Positions 1 through 9,393 of a DNA stretch of 64,000 bases are shown here, piece after piece; the first letter of the stretch is position 1, and each line of letters begins with the position of its first letter. A model generated the notes under the pieces. It saw only the letters and a program-made list of their open reading frames with translations, had not been told where the DNA came from and made no database searches. Origin of the DNA: Streptomyces sp. CB01580 (GTDB lineage: Bacteria; Actinomycetota; Actinomycetes; Streptomycetales; Streptomycetaceae); assembly GCF_001905795.1 (NCBI RefSeq), contig NZ_LIXJ01000023.1:1-64000 (forward strand). The letters run 5' to 3'. A program made the position numbers and the translations under genes.

Positions 1-1553
1 GCGCGCAGCAGGCTCTTCTCCCGGCCGTCGTGGTTCTTGAACGACCACGGCGCGTTGTAGACGTACTCGACGAGCCGGTGGTCGCTGAACGGCACCCGGA
101 CCTCCAGGCCGACGGCCATGCTCAGCCGGTCCTTGCGTTCGAGCAGGAAGCGCACGAACCGGGTGAGGTGCAGATGGGTCATCACCCGCATGCGGTACTC
201 GTCGTCGTCCTCGGTGTCCAGCCGTTCGACACCGCGGACCGCCTCGGCGTACCGGTCGCGCCGGTAGCCGTCGAGGTCGAGCGTGTCCATGAGTTCCCGG
301 CGCAGGCCCGTGCCGCCCTTGTCGAGCGGTCCCGCGTTGATGGCGATCCAGGGGAACTCCCGGGCCCGGCGCACCTCGGGGTCGTGGAACTGCCGGTACC
401 CGCCGAAGAGTTCGTCCGCCGATTCCCCCGACAGCGCCACGGTCGACCGTTCCCGTATCGCCTTGAACAGCAGGTACAGCGAGAAGTCCATCTCGCCGAA
501 CCCCACCGGCACGTCGCGCGCGACGAGGGCGGCCCGGCGCACCTCCGGGTCGGCCAGCGCCCGGTGGTCCAGCACGATGTCCGTGTGCGTGGTGCCCACG
601 TGCTCGACGACCTGCCGCACGAACGGGGCGTCGGGGGTGTCCCGCAGGTCGTCGGGCTGGAAGCTCTCGGTGCGGTCGGTGAAGTCGACCGAGAAGCTGC
701 GCACGCGCTCGCCACCCAGGTGCAGCGCCGCGAGCGCGGTGAGCGCGCTGGAGTCCAGGCCGCCGGAGAGCAGGACGCCGCGCGGCACGTCGGCCACGAG
801 CTGACGTCCCACGGTGTCGTCCAGCAGTTCGCGCACCCGGGCGACCGTGGTGTCCAGATCGTCGGTGTGCGGCCGGGTCTCCAGCCGCCAGTAGGTGTGC
901 TCGCGCATCCCGTCGGCGTCGACGGTGACCACCGTGCCGGGCTCCACCTGACGGATGCCGGACCAGATCGCGTGCCGCGGGGTCATGACGAACGCCAGCC
1001 ATTCGCGCAGCCCGTCCGCGTCGACCACCCGGCCGGCCAGCGGATTGGCCAGGATCGACTTCGGCTCCGAACCGAACAGCACGCCCCCGGGCGTCGGGCA
1101 GACGTAGAGCGGCTTGATGCCCATGCGGTCGCGGACCATCACGAGCCTGCGGCTGCGTTCGTCCCAGACGGCGAACGCGTACATGCCGTTGAGGCGCCGC
1201 GCCACGGACTCGCCCCAGCGCAGATATCCGCGCAGTACCACCTCGGTGTCGCCGACCGTGGTGAACCGTTCGCCCGCGCGGACCAGTTCGTCCCGCAGCT
1301 CGGTGAAGTTGTAGACCTCACCGCTGAAGACGAGCGTGACATCCCCGTCCGGCAGCCGGGCGGTCATGGGCTGCACCCCGCCGGGCAGGTCGATCACGGC
1401 CAGGCGCCGGTGCCCGAGGGCCGCGTGGAGACCGGTCCACGTCCCCGAGGCGTCGGGACCGCGGCACGCCATGGTCGCCGTCATCGCGTCGAGCGTCTCC
1501 AGCTCCCGGGAGAGGTCGCGGTCGAACGCGACCCAGCCGGTGATTCCACACAT
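1..1553 (-). CDS. Asparagine synthase-family glutamine amidotransferase (partial, cut by window edge)
   Basis: About 517 N-terminal residues are visible; the rest lies beyond base 1. The start is the ATG at 1551-1553, giving MCGITGW, so Cys2 is the Ntn glutaminase nucleophile, and AGGAGG at 1561-1566 is its ribosome binding site. The N-terminal half is a class II glutaminase domain (RGPD, then SGEVYN). The C-terminal half has the ATP-binding loop LSGGLDSSAL and the SGESADELFGGY motif of AsnB synthetase domains. Such enzymes take ammonia from glutamine and amidate an adenylated carboxylate. It is the last gene of a minus-strand run (MFS, monooxygenase, this gene; 46-bp gap), so a tailoring amidotransferase making a carboxamide is more likely than housekeeping asparagine synthesis. 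Substrate choice is inference. Confidence 0.93.
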   Translation of the reverse strand, partial: MCGITGWVAFDRDLSRELETLDAMTATMACRGPDASGTWTGLHAALGHRRLAVIDLPGGVQPMTARLPDGDVTLVFSGEVYNFTELRDELVRAGERFTTVGDTEVVLRGYLRWGESVARRLNGMYAFAVWDERSRRLVMVRDRMGIKPLYVCPTPGGVLFGSEPKSILANPLAGRVVDADGLREWLAFVMTPRHAIWSGIRQVEPGTVVTVDADGMREHTYWRLETRPHTDDLDTTVARVRELLDDTVGRQLVADVPRGVLLSGGLDSSALTALAALHLGGERVRSFSVDFTDRTESFQPDDLRDTPDAPFVRQVVEHVGTTHTDIVLDHRALADPEVRRAALVARDVPVGFGEMDFSLYLLFKAIRERSTVALSGESADELFGGYRQFHDPEVRRAREFPWIAINAGPLDKGGTGLRRELMDTLDLDGYRRDRYAEAVRGVERLDTEDDDEYRMRVMTHLHLTRFVRFLLERKDRLSMAVGLEVRVPFSDHRLVEYVYNAPWSFKNHDGREKSLLR

Positions 1554-1599
1554 GAATTGCCTCCTGGAAAGGTGCGGTTACGGACCGGAACACCGGATG

Positions 1600-2676
1600 T
1601 CAGGCGCGCTCGGGCCACAGCGTGGGAACGACGGAGCCGACGAGCAGCCGGGACGCCTCCTCGATGTCCGGCCCGAGCGGCGCCCCGAGATAGAACTCCT
1701 CGAAGCCGGCACGGCGGGCGACGGGTACGAGCCGCGCCAGGCGCTCCGCGCAGTCGTCGGGGGTGCCGGAGACGAGCAGACCGTCCATCAGGTCGTCCGA
1801 GACCCTGCGGCCCGCCTCCTCGACGCCCCCACCCTCCTCGAACGCGGCACGCACGGCGTCGGCCGACTCGACGTCGAGCCCGGCGCCCAGGAGCCCGGTT
1901 CGCAGCGCGGGGTTGCCGACGGAGAGCGCGGCCTGGCGGCGGGCGAAGGCGCGCGCGGCCCCGCGGTCCGCCGACACGCAGCAGTTGAGGCCGTACACCA
2001 GGCGCAGCGGCCGGCCCGCCCGGGCGCGCCGCGCGGCGAGTGCCGTGATCTCGGCCGGCGCGGTGTTCCCGTCGGGGCGTGTCCCGGCGCCGGACCGCAG
2101 GGCGGCGTACGACAGCGGGGGATAGGTGCTCGTGCACAGCAGCCCGTCCGCGACGTCGTGGGCGAGCCGCAGCGTCCTGGGGCCGCCGACCGCGACCAGG
2201 ACGGGTATCTCCCGGGTGACCGGATACGTGAGCCGGGCCGTCGCGCCCTCCCTGGCGTTCAACCGCTCGGCCAGCAGCGGGAAATCGGCGAGCGGCACCG
2301 CCTCGCCCGCCCACAGACGGCGGACGAGGGCGACCGACTGCCGCAGCAGCTCGGTGGCGTCGCGCTTGGAGAACAGTCCGGACACCAGCGAGCCCCCGGC
2401 GCCGACGCCCATCAGCACGGGGCGGCCGGGCGGCGTCAGTTCGCCGAGAGTGGCCATCGCCGAGGCCATGTCGATCGGATTGCGGGTCACGGGGAACGTG
2501 ATGCCGCTGGCCACCCCGATGTCACCGGTGGCGGCGATCGCCGCGAGCAGCACGTGGGCGTTGCGGGCGAGCATCTGGTCCGGCACCCACACCACGTCGA
2601 AGGCCTTGGCGAGCACGGCGCTCGCCGACAGGACCTCACGGGCACCGGCCCAGGGGGCTATCTGGACTCCGAGCAT
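1600..2676 (-). CDS. LLM-class flavin-dependent oxidoreductase
   Basis: A 358-residue luciferase-like monooxygenase or F420/FMN-dependent oxidoreductase of the TIM-barrel LLM superfamily. The start MLGVQIAPWAGA (ATG at 2674-2676) overlaps the end of the upstream MFS gene by 19 bp, indicating translational coupling. The barrel reads as expected: VVWVPDQM early, GVASGITFPVTRNPIDMA and VLMGVGAGGS in the middle, and a C-terminal region with GTPDDCAERLARLV. It may oxidise an intermediate of the chlorotryptophan pathway, but the substrate and the flavin type (FMN or F420) cannot be read from the sequence. Confidence 0.88.
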   Translation of the reverse strand: MLGVQIAPWAGAREVLSASAVLAKAFDVVWVPDQMLARNAHVLLAAIAATGDIGVASGITFPVTRNPIDMASAMATLGELTPPGRPVLMGVGAGGSLVSGLFSKRDATELLRQSVALVRRLWAGEAVPLADFPLLAERLNAREGATARLTYPVTREIPVLVAVGGPRTLRLAHDVADGLLCTSTYPPLSYAALRSGAGTRPDGNTAPAEITALAARRARAGRPLRLVYGLNCCVSADRGAARAFARRQAALSVGNPALRTGLLGAGLDVESADAVRAAFEEGGGVEEAGRRVSDDLMDGLLVSGTPDDCAERLARLVPVARRAGFEEFYLGAPLGPDIEEASRLLVGSVVPTLWPERA

Positions 2677-4016
2677 CGCTCGGGGCTCCTTCCGGTCGGG
2701 TTCTGGTCGAGGCTGTGGCCCGGCTCGGTGATCCGGCCCAGGCAGACGAGCGTGACGACGCTGCCGAGCAGCAGTGCCGCCACGGCGTACAGGGGGAGCT
2801 GGTCCACGCCGTCGCTCAGTCCGTTGACCGCCACGGGCACGAGACCGGCGAGGGCGAAGCCCCCGTTGGTCGACAGCGCGACGCCGGTGCCACGGATCGC
2901 CGTGGGGAAGGACTCGTTGAGGAAGATCGGGAGCGGTCCGAACGCGGCGACGGTGCCGCACGACACCAGTACCGCGACCAGCGCGATGGGCAGCAGGTCG
3001 GGCGTTCCGCGCAGATCGGCGAGGTGCCAGTAGAGGAAGGGCAGTGCGACCGCGTTCACCGCGGACACGGTCAGCAGCACGGACCGTCTCCCGAACCGCT
3101 GGCTGAGGTGTCCGGTCAGCGGGGCGAAGACGAGCGTCGCCGTCGTCACGGCCACCATCAGCTTGCCGACGGTGGGGGAGCTCAGGCCGTTGACGAGCTC
3201 CAGATAGCTGGGCAGGAAGCCCAGGGTGAGCAGGAAGTGGGTGCCGATGCCGAAGACCACCAGGACGTTCACGGCCAGCACCCGGCGGTGCGGCCGTGCG
3301 ACCAGGCGGAGCAGCGGCCGTTCGCTCCGCGGCGCGACGGTCCGCTCCCACGAGGGCGACTCGCGCACGTACCGCGACACGACCAGACTGAGCAGGACGG
3401 GTACCCCACCGACGAAGAACATGGCGCGCCAGCCCCACGAGTCGAAGGAGTCGCCCGGGAAGATCTGGGTCGCGGCCAGGAACGCCAGCGCCGCGAGCAC
3501 ACTCCCGATCGCCGTCGCACCGCCTCCCACCAGGCCCGAGACCAGACCGCGCCAATGGGGCCGGACGCTCTCGGTGGCCAGCGTGAGCGTGGACGCGAAC
3601 ACCCCGCCGACGAAGAACCCTTGAACGAGCCGCAGCGACAGCAGCAGGATCGGAGCGAGCACACCGATCCGTTCGGTGGTCGGCAGCGCGCCGAGGAGTA
3701 CCGTCACCGTGCCCACCCCGAGCAGCGCCACCACCATCGCGCGCTTGCGACCGTGGCGGTCCGCGAGCCCGCCCAGCAGGACGGCCCCCACGGGCCGCAT
3801 CAACAGCGTGGCGGCGAGCGTGACATAGGCGCCGGCCAGGGACAGAACCCCCTGATCGGACGGAAAGAAAAGATCGGCTATCACCGGTGCTACGTACACC
3901 ACCGCGTATAGGTCGTAGAAGTCCAAGGCAAATCCGATTGCCGACGAGGCAGTTGCCCCGATGCCTTGACCACGTCTTGTGACTGTGCTTGCCAATTGCA
4001 TTTGTTCGGTCTGCAT
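2658..4016 (-). CDS. MFS transporter, metabolite:H+ symporter-like
   Basis: A 452-residue, roughly 12-helix major facilitator protein. The start is MQTEQMQLAS (ATG at 4014-4016, purine-rich GGAGAG just upstream); an ATG further upstream at 4151 would add 45 unconserved residues. The cytoplasmic loop 2-3 motif GGLADRHGRKRA is present, with a second copy GHLSQRFGRRS after helix 8, and ALDFYDLY near helix 1 is like MHS-family carriers. It heads the minus-strand arm of the gene cluster, divergent from the P450 operon across a 373-bp spacer, so export of the product or uptake of a precursor is likely. Direction of transport is not visible. Confidence 0.9.
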   Translation of the reverse strand: MQTEQMQLASTVTRRGQGIGATASSAIGFALDFYDLYAVVYVAPVIADLFFPSDQGVLSLAGAYVTLAATLLMRPVGAVLLGGLADRHGRKRAMVVALLGVGTVTVLLGALPTTERIGVLAPILLLSLRLVQGFFVGGVFASTLTLATESVRPHWRGLVSGLVGGGATAIGSVLAALAFLAATQIFPGDSFDSWGWRAMFFVGGVPVLLSLVVSRYVRESPSWERTVAPRSERPLLRLVARPHRRVLAVNVLVVFGIGTHFLLTLGFLPSYLELVNGLSSPTVGKLMVAVTTATLVFAPLTGHLSQRFGRRSVLLTVSAVNAVALPFLYWHLADLRGTPDLLPIALVAVLVSCGTVAAFGPLPIFLNESFPTAIRGTGVALSTNGGFALAGLVPVAVNGLSDGVDQLPLYAVAALLLGSVVTLVCLGRITEPGHSLDQNPTGRSPERCSESR

Positions 4017-4178
4017 GACAACCCGCTCTCCGCGAATGCCGAAGTCACTGGCCGGGTGTGCGACGGGGAACGTTAGCACCGCACCGGCAATGTCTCGCCA
4101 GGATCTCCCGAGTTCAATTCGGGCCTTGACAAGGCGGGTTGGGTACTTCAAAGCTGGGGGCGGTCAGGAAGCGTATCC

Positions 4179-4360
4179 AAGTACTGTCCCGTTATCCCGG
4201 CGGGCGTGCGACGGCGGCCATGGAGCCTCGCCGCCCGGCCGGTTCTCCCGAATCGATCCGGTATACGGAATCCTTCACCCGCGACGCGTCGGTCCGACGC
4301 CGCGCACCGTTCCGTCGGGGATCCGGCACACCGAGCCACCGGGGATTTCGGGACAGGCTT
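4179..4360 (+). mobile_element. Palindromic MITE-like element, copy C
   Basis: A 182-bp non-coding element filling most of the spacer between the divergent MFS and P450 genes. Its left end AAGTACTGTCCCGTTATC (4179-4196) and the reverse complement of its right end (4344-4360) match the ends of the copies at 15411-15598 and 42012-42175. Internal blocks, such as the GATCCGGTATACGGAATCC part, also align with those copies. No open reading frame in it looks real. The right end lies about 30 bp before the P450 start, so the element probably carries or displaces promoter sequence. This is the most diverged copy at its left terminus, with 15 of 18 bases conserved by eye. Confidence 0.62.
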
Positions 4361-4389
4361 CAGGCAAATCAATGACGAGGTGGTCGCCC

Positions 4390-5673
4390 ATGCCCAGCAG
4401 TGCGCCGAGCCCGAGCGGTTCGACCGCGGTGAATCTCTTCAGTCACGATGTCCTGGTCGATCCGTACCCCACGTACGCCCTGCTCCGGGAGACCGAACCG
4501 GTGCACTGGGACGACCGGCTGAACGGCTGGGTACTGACCCGGCACAGTGATGTGCACGCGGCACATCTCGACCCCGACACATTCTCTTCCCAACGGCTCG
4601 GGGCCATGGTCTCCGACCGTGTCGGACCCGACGCCTCCGCCGAGATGCAGAGGTTCATGCAGTTCGCCCCCGAGTGGATGCTGTTCCGGGATTCCCCGGA
4701 CCATGCCCGGGTGCGCAAACTGATGAATCGTGAATTCCGGGCGCGCGACATACGCAGGCGCGGCCCCGGTATCCGGCAGATCGTCGCGGGTCTGGTCGAC
4801 GACCTGCTGGAGAAGCAGGAATTCGACCTGGTCGCCGATTTCAGCTACAAGCTGCCCGGCCTCGTGCTCGCCGCGCAGTACGGGCTGCCGGAATCGGACG
4901 CGGCACTGCTCACCGACTGGTGGTACGAGATCCGCAACATGCAACGCGTCTTCCTCGGCGCGGACCCGGCCGATGTCGCCCCCACCGGCAGTTCCGTGGC
5001 GAACGCCTTCGGCGAGATGGTGCCGTACCTCGGCGAGCTCATCAAGGACCGCCGGCGCACCCCCCGGGACGATCTCGCCACCCGGGTCGTCGAGTACGCC
5101 GGGGAGACACCGGAGGAGGGTGAGGAACGGCTCAGCGAACAGGAGATGTTCGCGCACCTCCTGCTGCTGCCGCTGGCCTCGTTCGGGACCACGATGGACC
5201 TCATCGGCAACGGTCTGCTCGGCCTCTTCGACCAGCGCGACCAGTGGGAGCTGCTGAAGTCCGACCCCACGCTCGTCTTCAGCGCCGTCGAGGAAGTGCT
5301 CCGCTACGACGCCTCCGTGCAGCTCACCCACCGCGTGGCGACACGCGACACCGAGGTGGCCGGCACCACGATCCGCGAGGGCGAGCTGATCTACATGGTC
5401 CGGGGCGCGGCCAACCGCGACCCCGAGCGGTGGACCGACCCGGACTGCATCGACATCACACGCGGCGACTCCGGGCACGTCGGATTCGGCGTCGGCATCC
5501 ACCGGTGTCTGGGCGCCGGACTCGCCCAGCAGGTGACCGCCGCCGCCTACGCCGAACTGTCCGCCCGCATACCGGACCTGCGGGCCGACACCTCCCGGCC
5601 GCACCGCTGGAAGGCGGACACCCCGCAGTTCCGCGGACTCGCCGAGCTCCCGGCGACCACGGGGAAGTCATAG
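4390..5673 (+). CDS. Cytochrome P450 (first of two in the cluster)
   Basis: A 427-residue class I bacterial P450. The haem-binding loop FGVGIHRCLGAG places the cysteine thiolate at about residue 373, with EEVLR as the ExxR motif of helix K. The I-helix reads LASFGTTMD, with Ser where most P450s have Gly in AGxxT; the acid/alcohol threonine pair is kept. The ATG at 4390 is chosen because GAGGTGG lies 7 bases upstream; an in-frame ATG at 4372 is an alternative. It opens the plus-strand operon and its stop is 2 bp before the aldehyde dehydrogenase start. It needs ferredoxin and a reductase, neither encoded here. The oxidation it performs is unknown. Confidence 0.92.
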   Translation: MPSSAPSPSGSTAVNLFSHDVLVDPYPTYALLRETEPVHWDDRLNGWVLTRHSDVHAAHLDPDTFSSQRLGAMVSDRVGPDASAEMQRFMQFAPEWMLFRDSPDHARVRKLMNREFRARDIRRRGPGIRQIVAGLVDDLLEKQEFDLVADFSYKLPGLVLAAQYGLPESDAALLTDWWYEIRNMQRVFLGADPADVAPTGSSVANAFGEMVPYLGELIKDRRRTPRDDLATRVVEYAGETPEEGEERLSEQEMFAHLLLLPLASFGTTMDLIGNGLLGLFDQRDQWELLKSDPTLVFSAVEEVLRYDASVQLTHRVATRDTEVAGTTIREGELIYMVRGAANRDPERWTDPDCIDITRGDSGHVGFGVGIHRCLGAGLAQQVTAAAYAELSARIPDLRADTSRPHRWKADTPQFRGLAELPATTGKS

Positions 5674-5675
5674 CC

Positions 5676-7196
5676 ATGACCAGGGACGCGCCCACGCGTA
5701 CCCGCGAGGCGTTCTGGATCGGCGGCCACTGGGCGCGGCCCCTCGGCGACGGCGCGATCGACGTCGTCGACCCCAGCACCGAACGGCCGCTGGGGTCGGT
5801 CCCGGCCGGCACGGCCGCCGACGCGGAAGCCGCGGCGGCCGCCGCCCGGCAGGCCCTGCCCCGGTGGTCCGCCACCCCGGTGTCCGAACGCCTCGGCTTC
5901 CTCGAACGGCTGGTCGCCGGGCTGTCCGCCCGTGCCGACGAGCTCGCCGACGTCCTCACCGCCGAGGTCGGCGCGCCGGTGGCCATGGCACGCCGCACCC
6001 AGGTCGGCCTCGCCGTCGCCCTGGCGGCCTCGTACCTGGACATCACCCGGGACTTCGCCTTCGAGCGACGGGTGGGCAACTCGCTGGTCCTGCGCGAACC
6101 CGCGGGAGTGGTCGCGACCATCACCCCATGGAACGTGCCGCTGCTGCTCACCCTCCAGAAGGTCGTCCCCGCGCTCATGGCCGGCTGCACGGTCGTGCAC
6201 AAACCGAGCGAGCTCACCCCGCTGCATGCCTACCTGCTGACCGAGGTGATCGCCGAGTGCGATCTGCCGCCCGGCGTGTTCAACCTCGTCGTCGGCGAGG
6301 GCCCGGTGGTCGGCGCGGAACTGGCGCGCACCCCGGACGTCGACCTCGTGTCGCTGACCGGGTCGACGCGGGCGGGCCGCGCGGTGGCCGCGATCGGCGC
6401 CGAGCGCGTGAAGCGGATCCATCTGGAACTCGGCGGCAAGAACGCCGCGATCCTCCTGGACGACCTGGACGACGCCGGGCTGGAGTCGGCGGTGCGGGCG
6501 TGCGTCGACCAGATGTGCTTCAACACCGGCCAGGCGTGCTTGCAGTGGAGCAGACTCCTGGTGCCCGCCGACCGCCACGACGAGGTGGTCGAGTTCGCCG
6601 CCCGGTGCGCGCGGGAGTACCGGGTCGGCGATCCGCGCGACCCCGCCACCGACCTCGGCCCACTGGTCTCCGCTGCCGCGCTGGCCCGTGTGCGCGCGGC
6701 CGTCGTGCGCGCGGTCGAGGAGGGCGCGCGGCTCGCCACGGGCGGCCCCGGCCGCCCCGAGGGGCTGAACCGCGGCTACTACGTGAGCCCGACCGTCCTC
6801 GGCGGCGTCGACCCCTCGATGGCCGTCGCCCAGGAGGAGGTCTTCGGCCCCGTGCTGTCGGTCATGCCCTACGACGGGGAGGACGAGGCCGTACGGATCG
6901 CCGACGGCACCCCGTACGGGCTGCACGGCGCGGTGTGGTCGGCAAACACCGCGCACGCGCAGCGGGTCGCCCGCCGGCTGCGGACCGGACAGGTGGACAT
7001 CAACGGCGGCCCGTTCAACGTCCGCGCCCCGTTCGGCGGCTACCGGCAGTCGGGGGTCGGACGGGAGTGCGGCGAAGAGGGACTGGACGGCTTCTGCGAG
7101 ATCAAGTCGCTCCAACTTCCCTCGGCCCCAGTGGATTCAGTGGACTCGGCCGGACCCGTGGTGCCCACGGGCCCCCGGCTGCGTGACGCGTCATGA
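5676..7196 (+). CDS. NAD(P)-dependent aldehyde dehydrogenase
   Basis: A 506-residue ALDH-superfamily enzyme of full family length. Seen directly: TPWNVPL in the Rossmann region, LTGSTRAG at the cofactor site, catalytic base Glu in LELGGKN (about residue 251), nucleophile Cys in NTGQACLQ (about residue 288), and EEVFGPVLSV near the C-terminus. Its ATG is 2 bp after the P450 stop, so the two are co-translated. It would oxidise an aldehyde intermediate to the acid or thioester-ready form within the halogenated-indole pathway; whether it acts on an indolic aldehyde is inference. The last 20 or so residues are a loose Pro/Ser-rich tail. Confidence 0.93.
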   Translation: MTRDAPTRTREAFWIGGHWARPLGDGAIDVVDPSTERPLGSVPAGTAADAEAAAAAARQALPRWSATPVSERLGFLERLVAGLSARADELADVLTAEVGAPVAMARRTQVGLAVALAASYLDITRDFAFERRVGNSLVLREPAGVVATITPWNVPLLLTLQKVVPALMAGCTVVHKPSELTPLHAYLLTEVIAECDLPPGVFNLVVGEGPVVGAELARTPDVDLVSLTGSTRAGRAVAAIGAERVKRIHLELGGKNAAILLDDLDDAGLESAVRACVDQMCFNTGQACLQWSRLLVPADRHDEVVEFAARCAREYRVGDPRDPATDLGPLVSAAALARVRAAVVRAVEEGARLATGGPGRPEGLNRGYYVSPTVLGGVDPSMAVAQEEVFGPVLSVMPYDGEDEAVRIADGTPYGLHGAVWSANTAHAQRVARRLRTGQVDINGGPFNVRAPFGGYRQSGVGRECGEEGLDGFCEIKSLQLPSAPVDSVDSAGPVVPTGPRLRDAS

Positions 7197-7225
7197 ACGC
7201 CCGTGCATCGATCGGAGGAAGCAGC

Positions 7226-8818
7226 GTGGATCACCGCATCAGGAAGGTCGTCATCCTCGGAGGCGGCACCGCGGGCTGGATGGCCGCGGCGTACCTGGGG
7301 AAGGCGTTGCAGCGCACGGTGAAGATCACCGTGCTGGAGGCACCGACGATCCCGCGGATCGGGGTGGGCGAGGCCACCGTGCCCAACCTCCACCGCGCGT
7401 TCTTCAGTTACCTCGGCATCGCCGAGGACGACTGGATGAGGGAGTGCAACGCCAGCTTCAAGACGGCCGTCAAGTTCATCAACTGGCGCAGCCCCGGCGA
7501 GAGCGCACCGCGCCCCAAGCCGCTCGGCGACCGCACCGACCAGTTCTTCCACCCCTTCGGTCTGCTCCCCTCGGCCGACCACATCCCGCTGTCCCACTAC
7601 TGGGCCGCCAAGTACCTCGCCGGCGAGACCGACGAGCCCTTCGACTACGCCTGCTTCAAGGAACCGGCGATGATGGACGCCAACCGCGCCCCGCGCTGGG
7701 ACGACGGTCGGCCGGCGACCAACTACGCCTGGCACTTCGACGCACGGCTCGTCGCCGACTTCCTCCGCCGCTTCGCCGTCGACAAGCAGGGCACCGAGCA
7801 CGTCGAGGACGAGATGACGGAGGTGCTGCGCGACGAACGCGGATTCATCACCGCGCTGCGCACCGCGGGCGGGCGGCTGCTGGAGGCCGACCTCTTCGTC
7901 GACTGCTCGGGCTTCCGCGGCCTGCTCATCAACCAGACGATGGACGAGCCGTTCCTCGACATGAAGGACCACCTGCTGTGCGACAGCGCGGTGGCCACCG
8001 CCATCCCGCACGACGACGCGGCCCACGGCGTCGAGCCGTACACCTCCGCGATCGCCATGTCGTCGGGCTGGACCTGGCGGATCCCGATGCTCGGCCGGTT
8101 CGGTACGGGCTACGTGTTCTCCAGCGACTTCATCAGCCGCGACGACGCCACCGCCGAGTTCAGCCGGCTGTGGGGCCTCGACCCGGAGAAGACCGCGTTC
8201 AACCAGATCAGGTTCAGGGTCGGACGCAACCGGCGCTCCTGGGTCAAGAACTGCGTGAGCATCGGCCTCGCGTCGTGCTTCCTGGAACCGCTGGAGTCGA
8301 CCGGCATCTACTTCACGTACGCCGCCATCCACCAGCTCGCCAAGCACTTCCCGGACCGCCGCTTCGACCCGGTCCTCATCGACGCGTTCAACCGCGAGAT
8401 CGAGGAGATGTTCGACGACACCCGGGACTTCATCCAGGCCCACTTCTACTTCTCGCCCCGCACGGACACACCGTTCTGGCAGGCCAACAAGGAACTCCGG
8501 CTCGCCGAGGGCATCCAGGCGAAGGTCGCCGCCTACCGGTCCGGTCTGCCGGTCAATCCGCCGATCACCGACGAGAGCAACTACTACGGCAATTTCGAGG
8601 CCGAGTTCCGCAACTTCTGGACGAACGGCAGCTACTACTGCGTCTTCGCCGGGATGGGCCTCGTGCCCGACCGTCCCCTGCCCGCGCTCTCCTACAAGCC
8701 GGACTCGATCGAAGCCGCGGGTCCCCTGTTCGAGGCGGTGAAACGGCAGCAGAGGGAGATGGCCGAGAAACTGCCGTCCAACTACGACTACCTCCGACGG
8801 CTCCACGGCAAGCCATGA
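7226..8818 (+). CDS. FADH2-dependent tryptophan halogenase
   Basis: 530 residues, the same length as RebH and Thal. The GTG start at 7226 is preferred because GGAGGAA ends 5 bases before it and the product then begins DHRIRKVV like Thal; an ATG at 7193 overlapping the previous stop lacks a binding site. Diagnostic motifs: GGGTAGW for FAD, the flavin-dependent halogenase signature GWTWRIP, catalytic Lys in AVKFINW (about residue 83) and the Glu-Ser pair in EPLEST (about residues 357-358). From remembered sequences it is closest to Thal (tryptophan 6-halogenase) and RebH (7-halogenase), not PyrH. It chlorinates free tryptophan with FADH2, O2 and chloride. C6 versus C7 regiochemistry is not decided by what I can see. 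Confidence 0.96.
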   Translation: MDHRIRKVVILGGGTAGWMAAAYLGKALQRTVKITVLEAPTIPRIGVGEATVPNLHRAFFSYLGIAEDDWMRECNASFKTAVKFINWRSPGESAPRPKPLGDRTDQFFHPFGLLPSADHIPLSHYWAAKYLAGETDEPFDYACFKEPAMMDANRAPRWDDGRPATNYAWHFDARLVADFLRRFAVDKQGTEHVEDEMTEVLRDERGFITALRTAGGRLLEADLFVDCSGFRGLLINQTMDEPFLDMKDHLLCDSAVATAIPHDDAAHGVEPYTSAIAMSSGWTWRIPMLGRFGTGYVFSSDFISRDDATAEFSRLWGLDPEKTAFNQIRFRVGRNRRSWVKNCVSIGLASCFLEPLESTGIYFTYAAIHQLAKHFPDRRFDPVLIDAFNREIEEMFDDTRDFIQAHFYFSPRTDTPFWQANKELRLAEGIQAKVAAYRSGLPVNPPITDESNYYGNFEAEFRNFWTNGSYYCVFAGMGLVPDRPLPALSYKPDSIEAAGPLFEAVKRQQREMAEKLPSNYDYLRRLHGKP

Positions 8819-9393
8819 CCGGGGTGGACACGTCCGGGGCCGCCGGACTGCGACCGGGATCCGTGCGGGGGGCGTCGCGGGAGGAGTACCGGGACCTGAT
8901 GTGTTCCTTCCCGACCGGGGTCACCGTCATCACCTCCCTCGACGCGGCCGGCCGGCCGTGCGGGATGACCTGTACGTCGATGACCAGCGTGACGCTGCGG
9001 CCGCCCACCCTGCTCGTCTGCCTGCGCGTCGGCAGCGCCACGCTCGAAGCGGTACGGAGCCGGGGCGCGTTCGCGGTCAACCTGCTGCACCACCGGGCAC
9101 GGCGCACCGCGGAACTCTTCTCCTCCCCGGTCGCCGACCGGTTCGAGCGGGTGCTGTGGAAGCGCTCCGGCACCGGACTGCCCTGGCTGACCGAGGACGC
9201 GTTCGCGCTGGCGGACTGCCGAGTGGCCGAGGACCGGGAGATGGGCGACCACGCGATGGTCCTCGGCCACGTCCAGCAGGTGACGCGGGCCGTGGACACC
9301 CCGCTGCTGTACGGGCTCAGGCGGTTCTCCACCTGGGACCCCGCAGGACACGACCCGGCGCACGCCGCCCGTCAGGCCGAGGAGAACCGATGA
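8815..9393 (+). CDS. Flavin reductase, halogenase partner
   Basis: A 192-residue flavin reductase of the FMN-binding split-barrel family (HpaC/RebF-like). Recognisable features are FPTGVTVITS near residue 30, TCTSMTSVTLRPPTLLVCL over the flavin-binding strand, and AVNLLHHRA. The ATG overlaps the halogenase stop by 4 bp (ATGA). Its job is to reduce FAD with NAD(P)H and pass FADH2 by diffusion to the halogenase, as RebF does for RebH. Position and family make this assignment firm; cofactor preference (NADH or NADPH) is not visible. Confidence 0.93.
   Translation: MTGVDTSGAAGLRPGSVRGASREEYRDLMCSFPTGVTVITSLDAAGRPCGMTCTSMTSVTLRPPTLLVCLRVGSATLEAVRSRGAFAVNLLHHRARRTAELFSSPVADRFERVLWKRSGTGLPWLTEDAFALADCRVAEDREMGDHAMVLGHVQQVTRAVDTPLLYGLRRFSTWDPAGHDPAHAARQAEENR

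Noticed and set aside
1..1553. Housekeeping asparagine synthetase
   Set aside because: Position at the end of a cluster transcript with LLM and MFS genes and beside a tryptophan halogenase makes a tailoring amidotransferase more likely, though sequence alone does not exclude it.
7193..7225. ATG at 7193 as halogenase start, overlapping the ALDH stop
   Set aside because: It lacks a ribosome binding site, whereas GTG 7226 has GGAGGAA and gives the usual family N-terminus and length.
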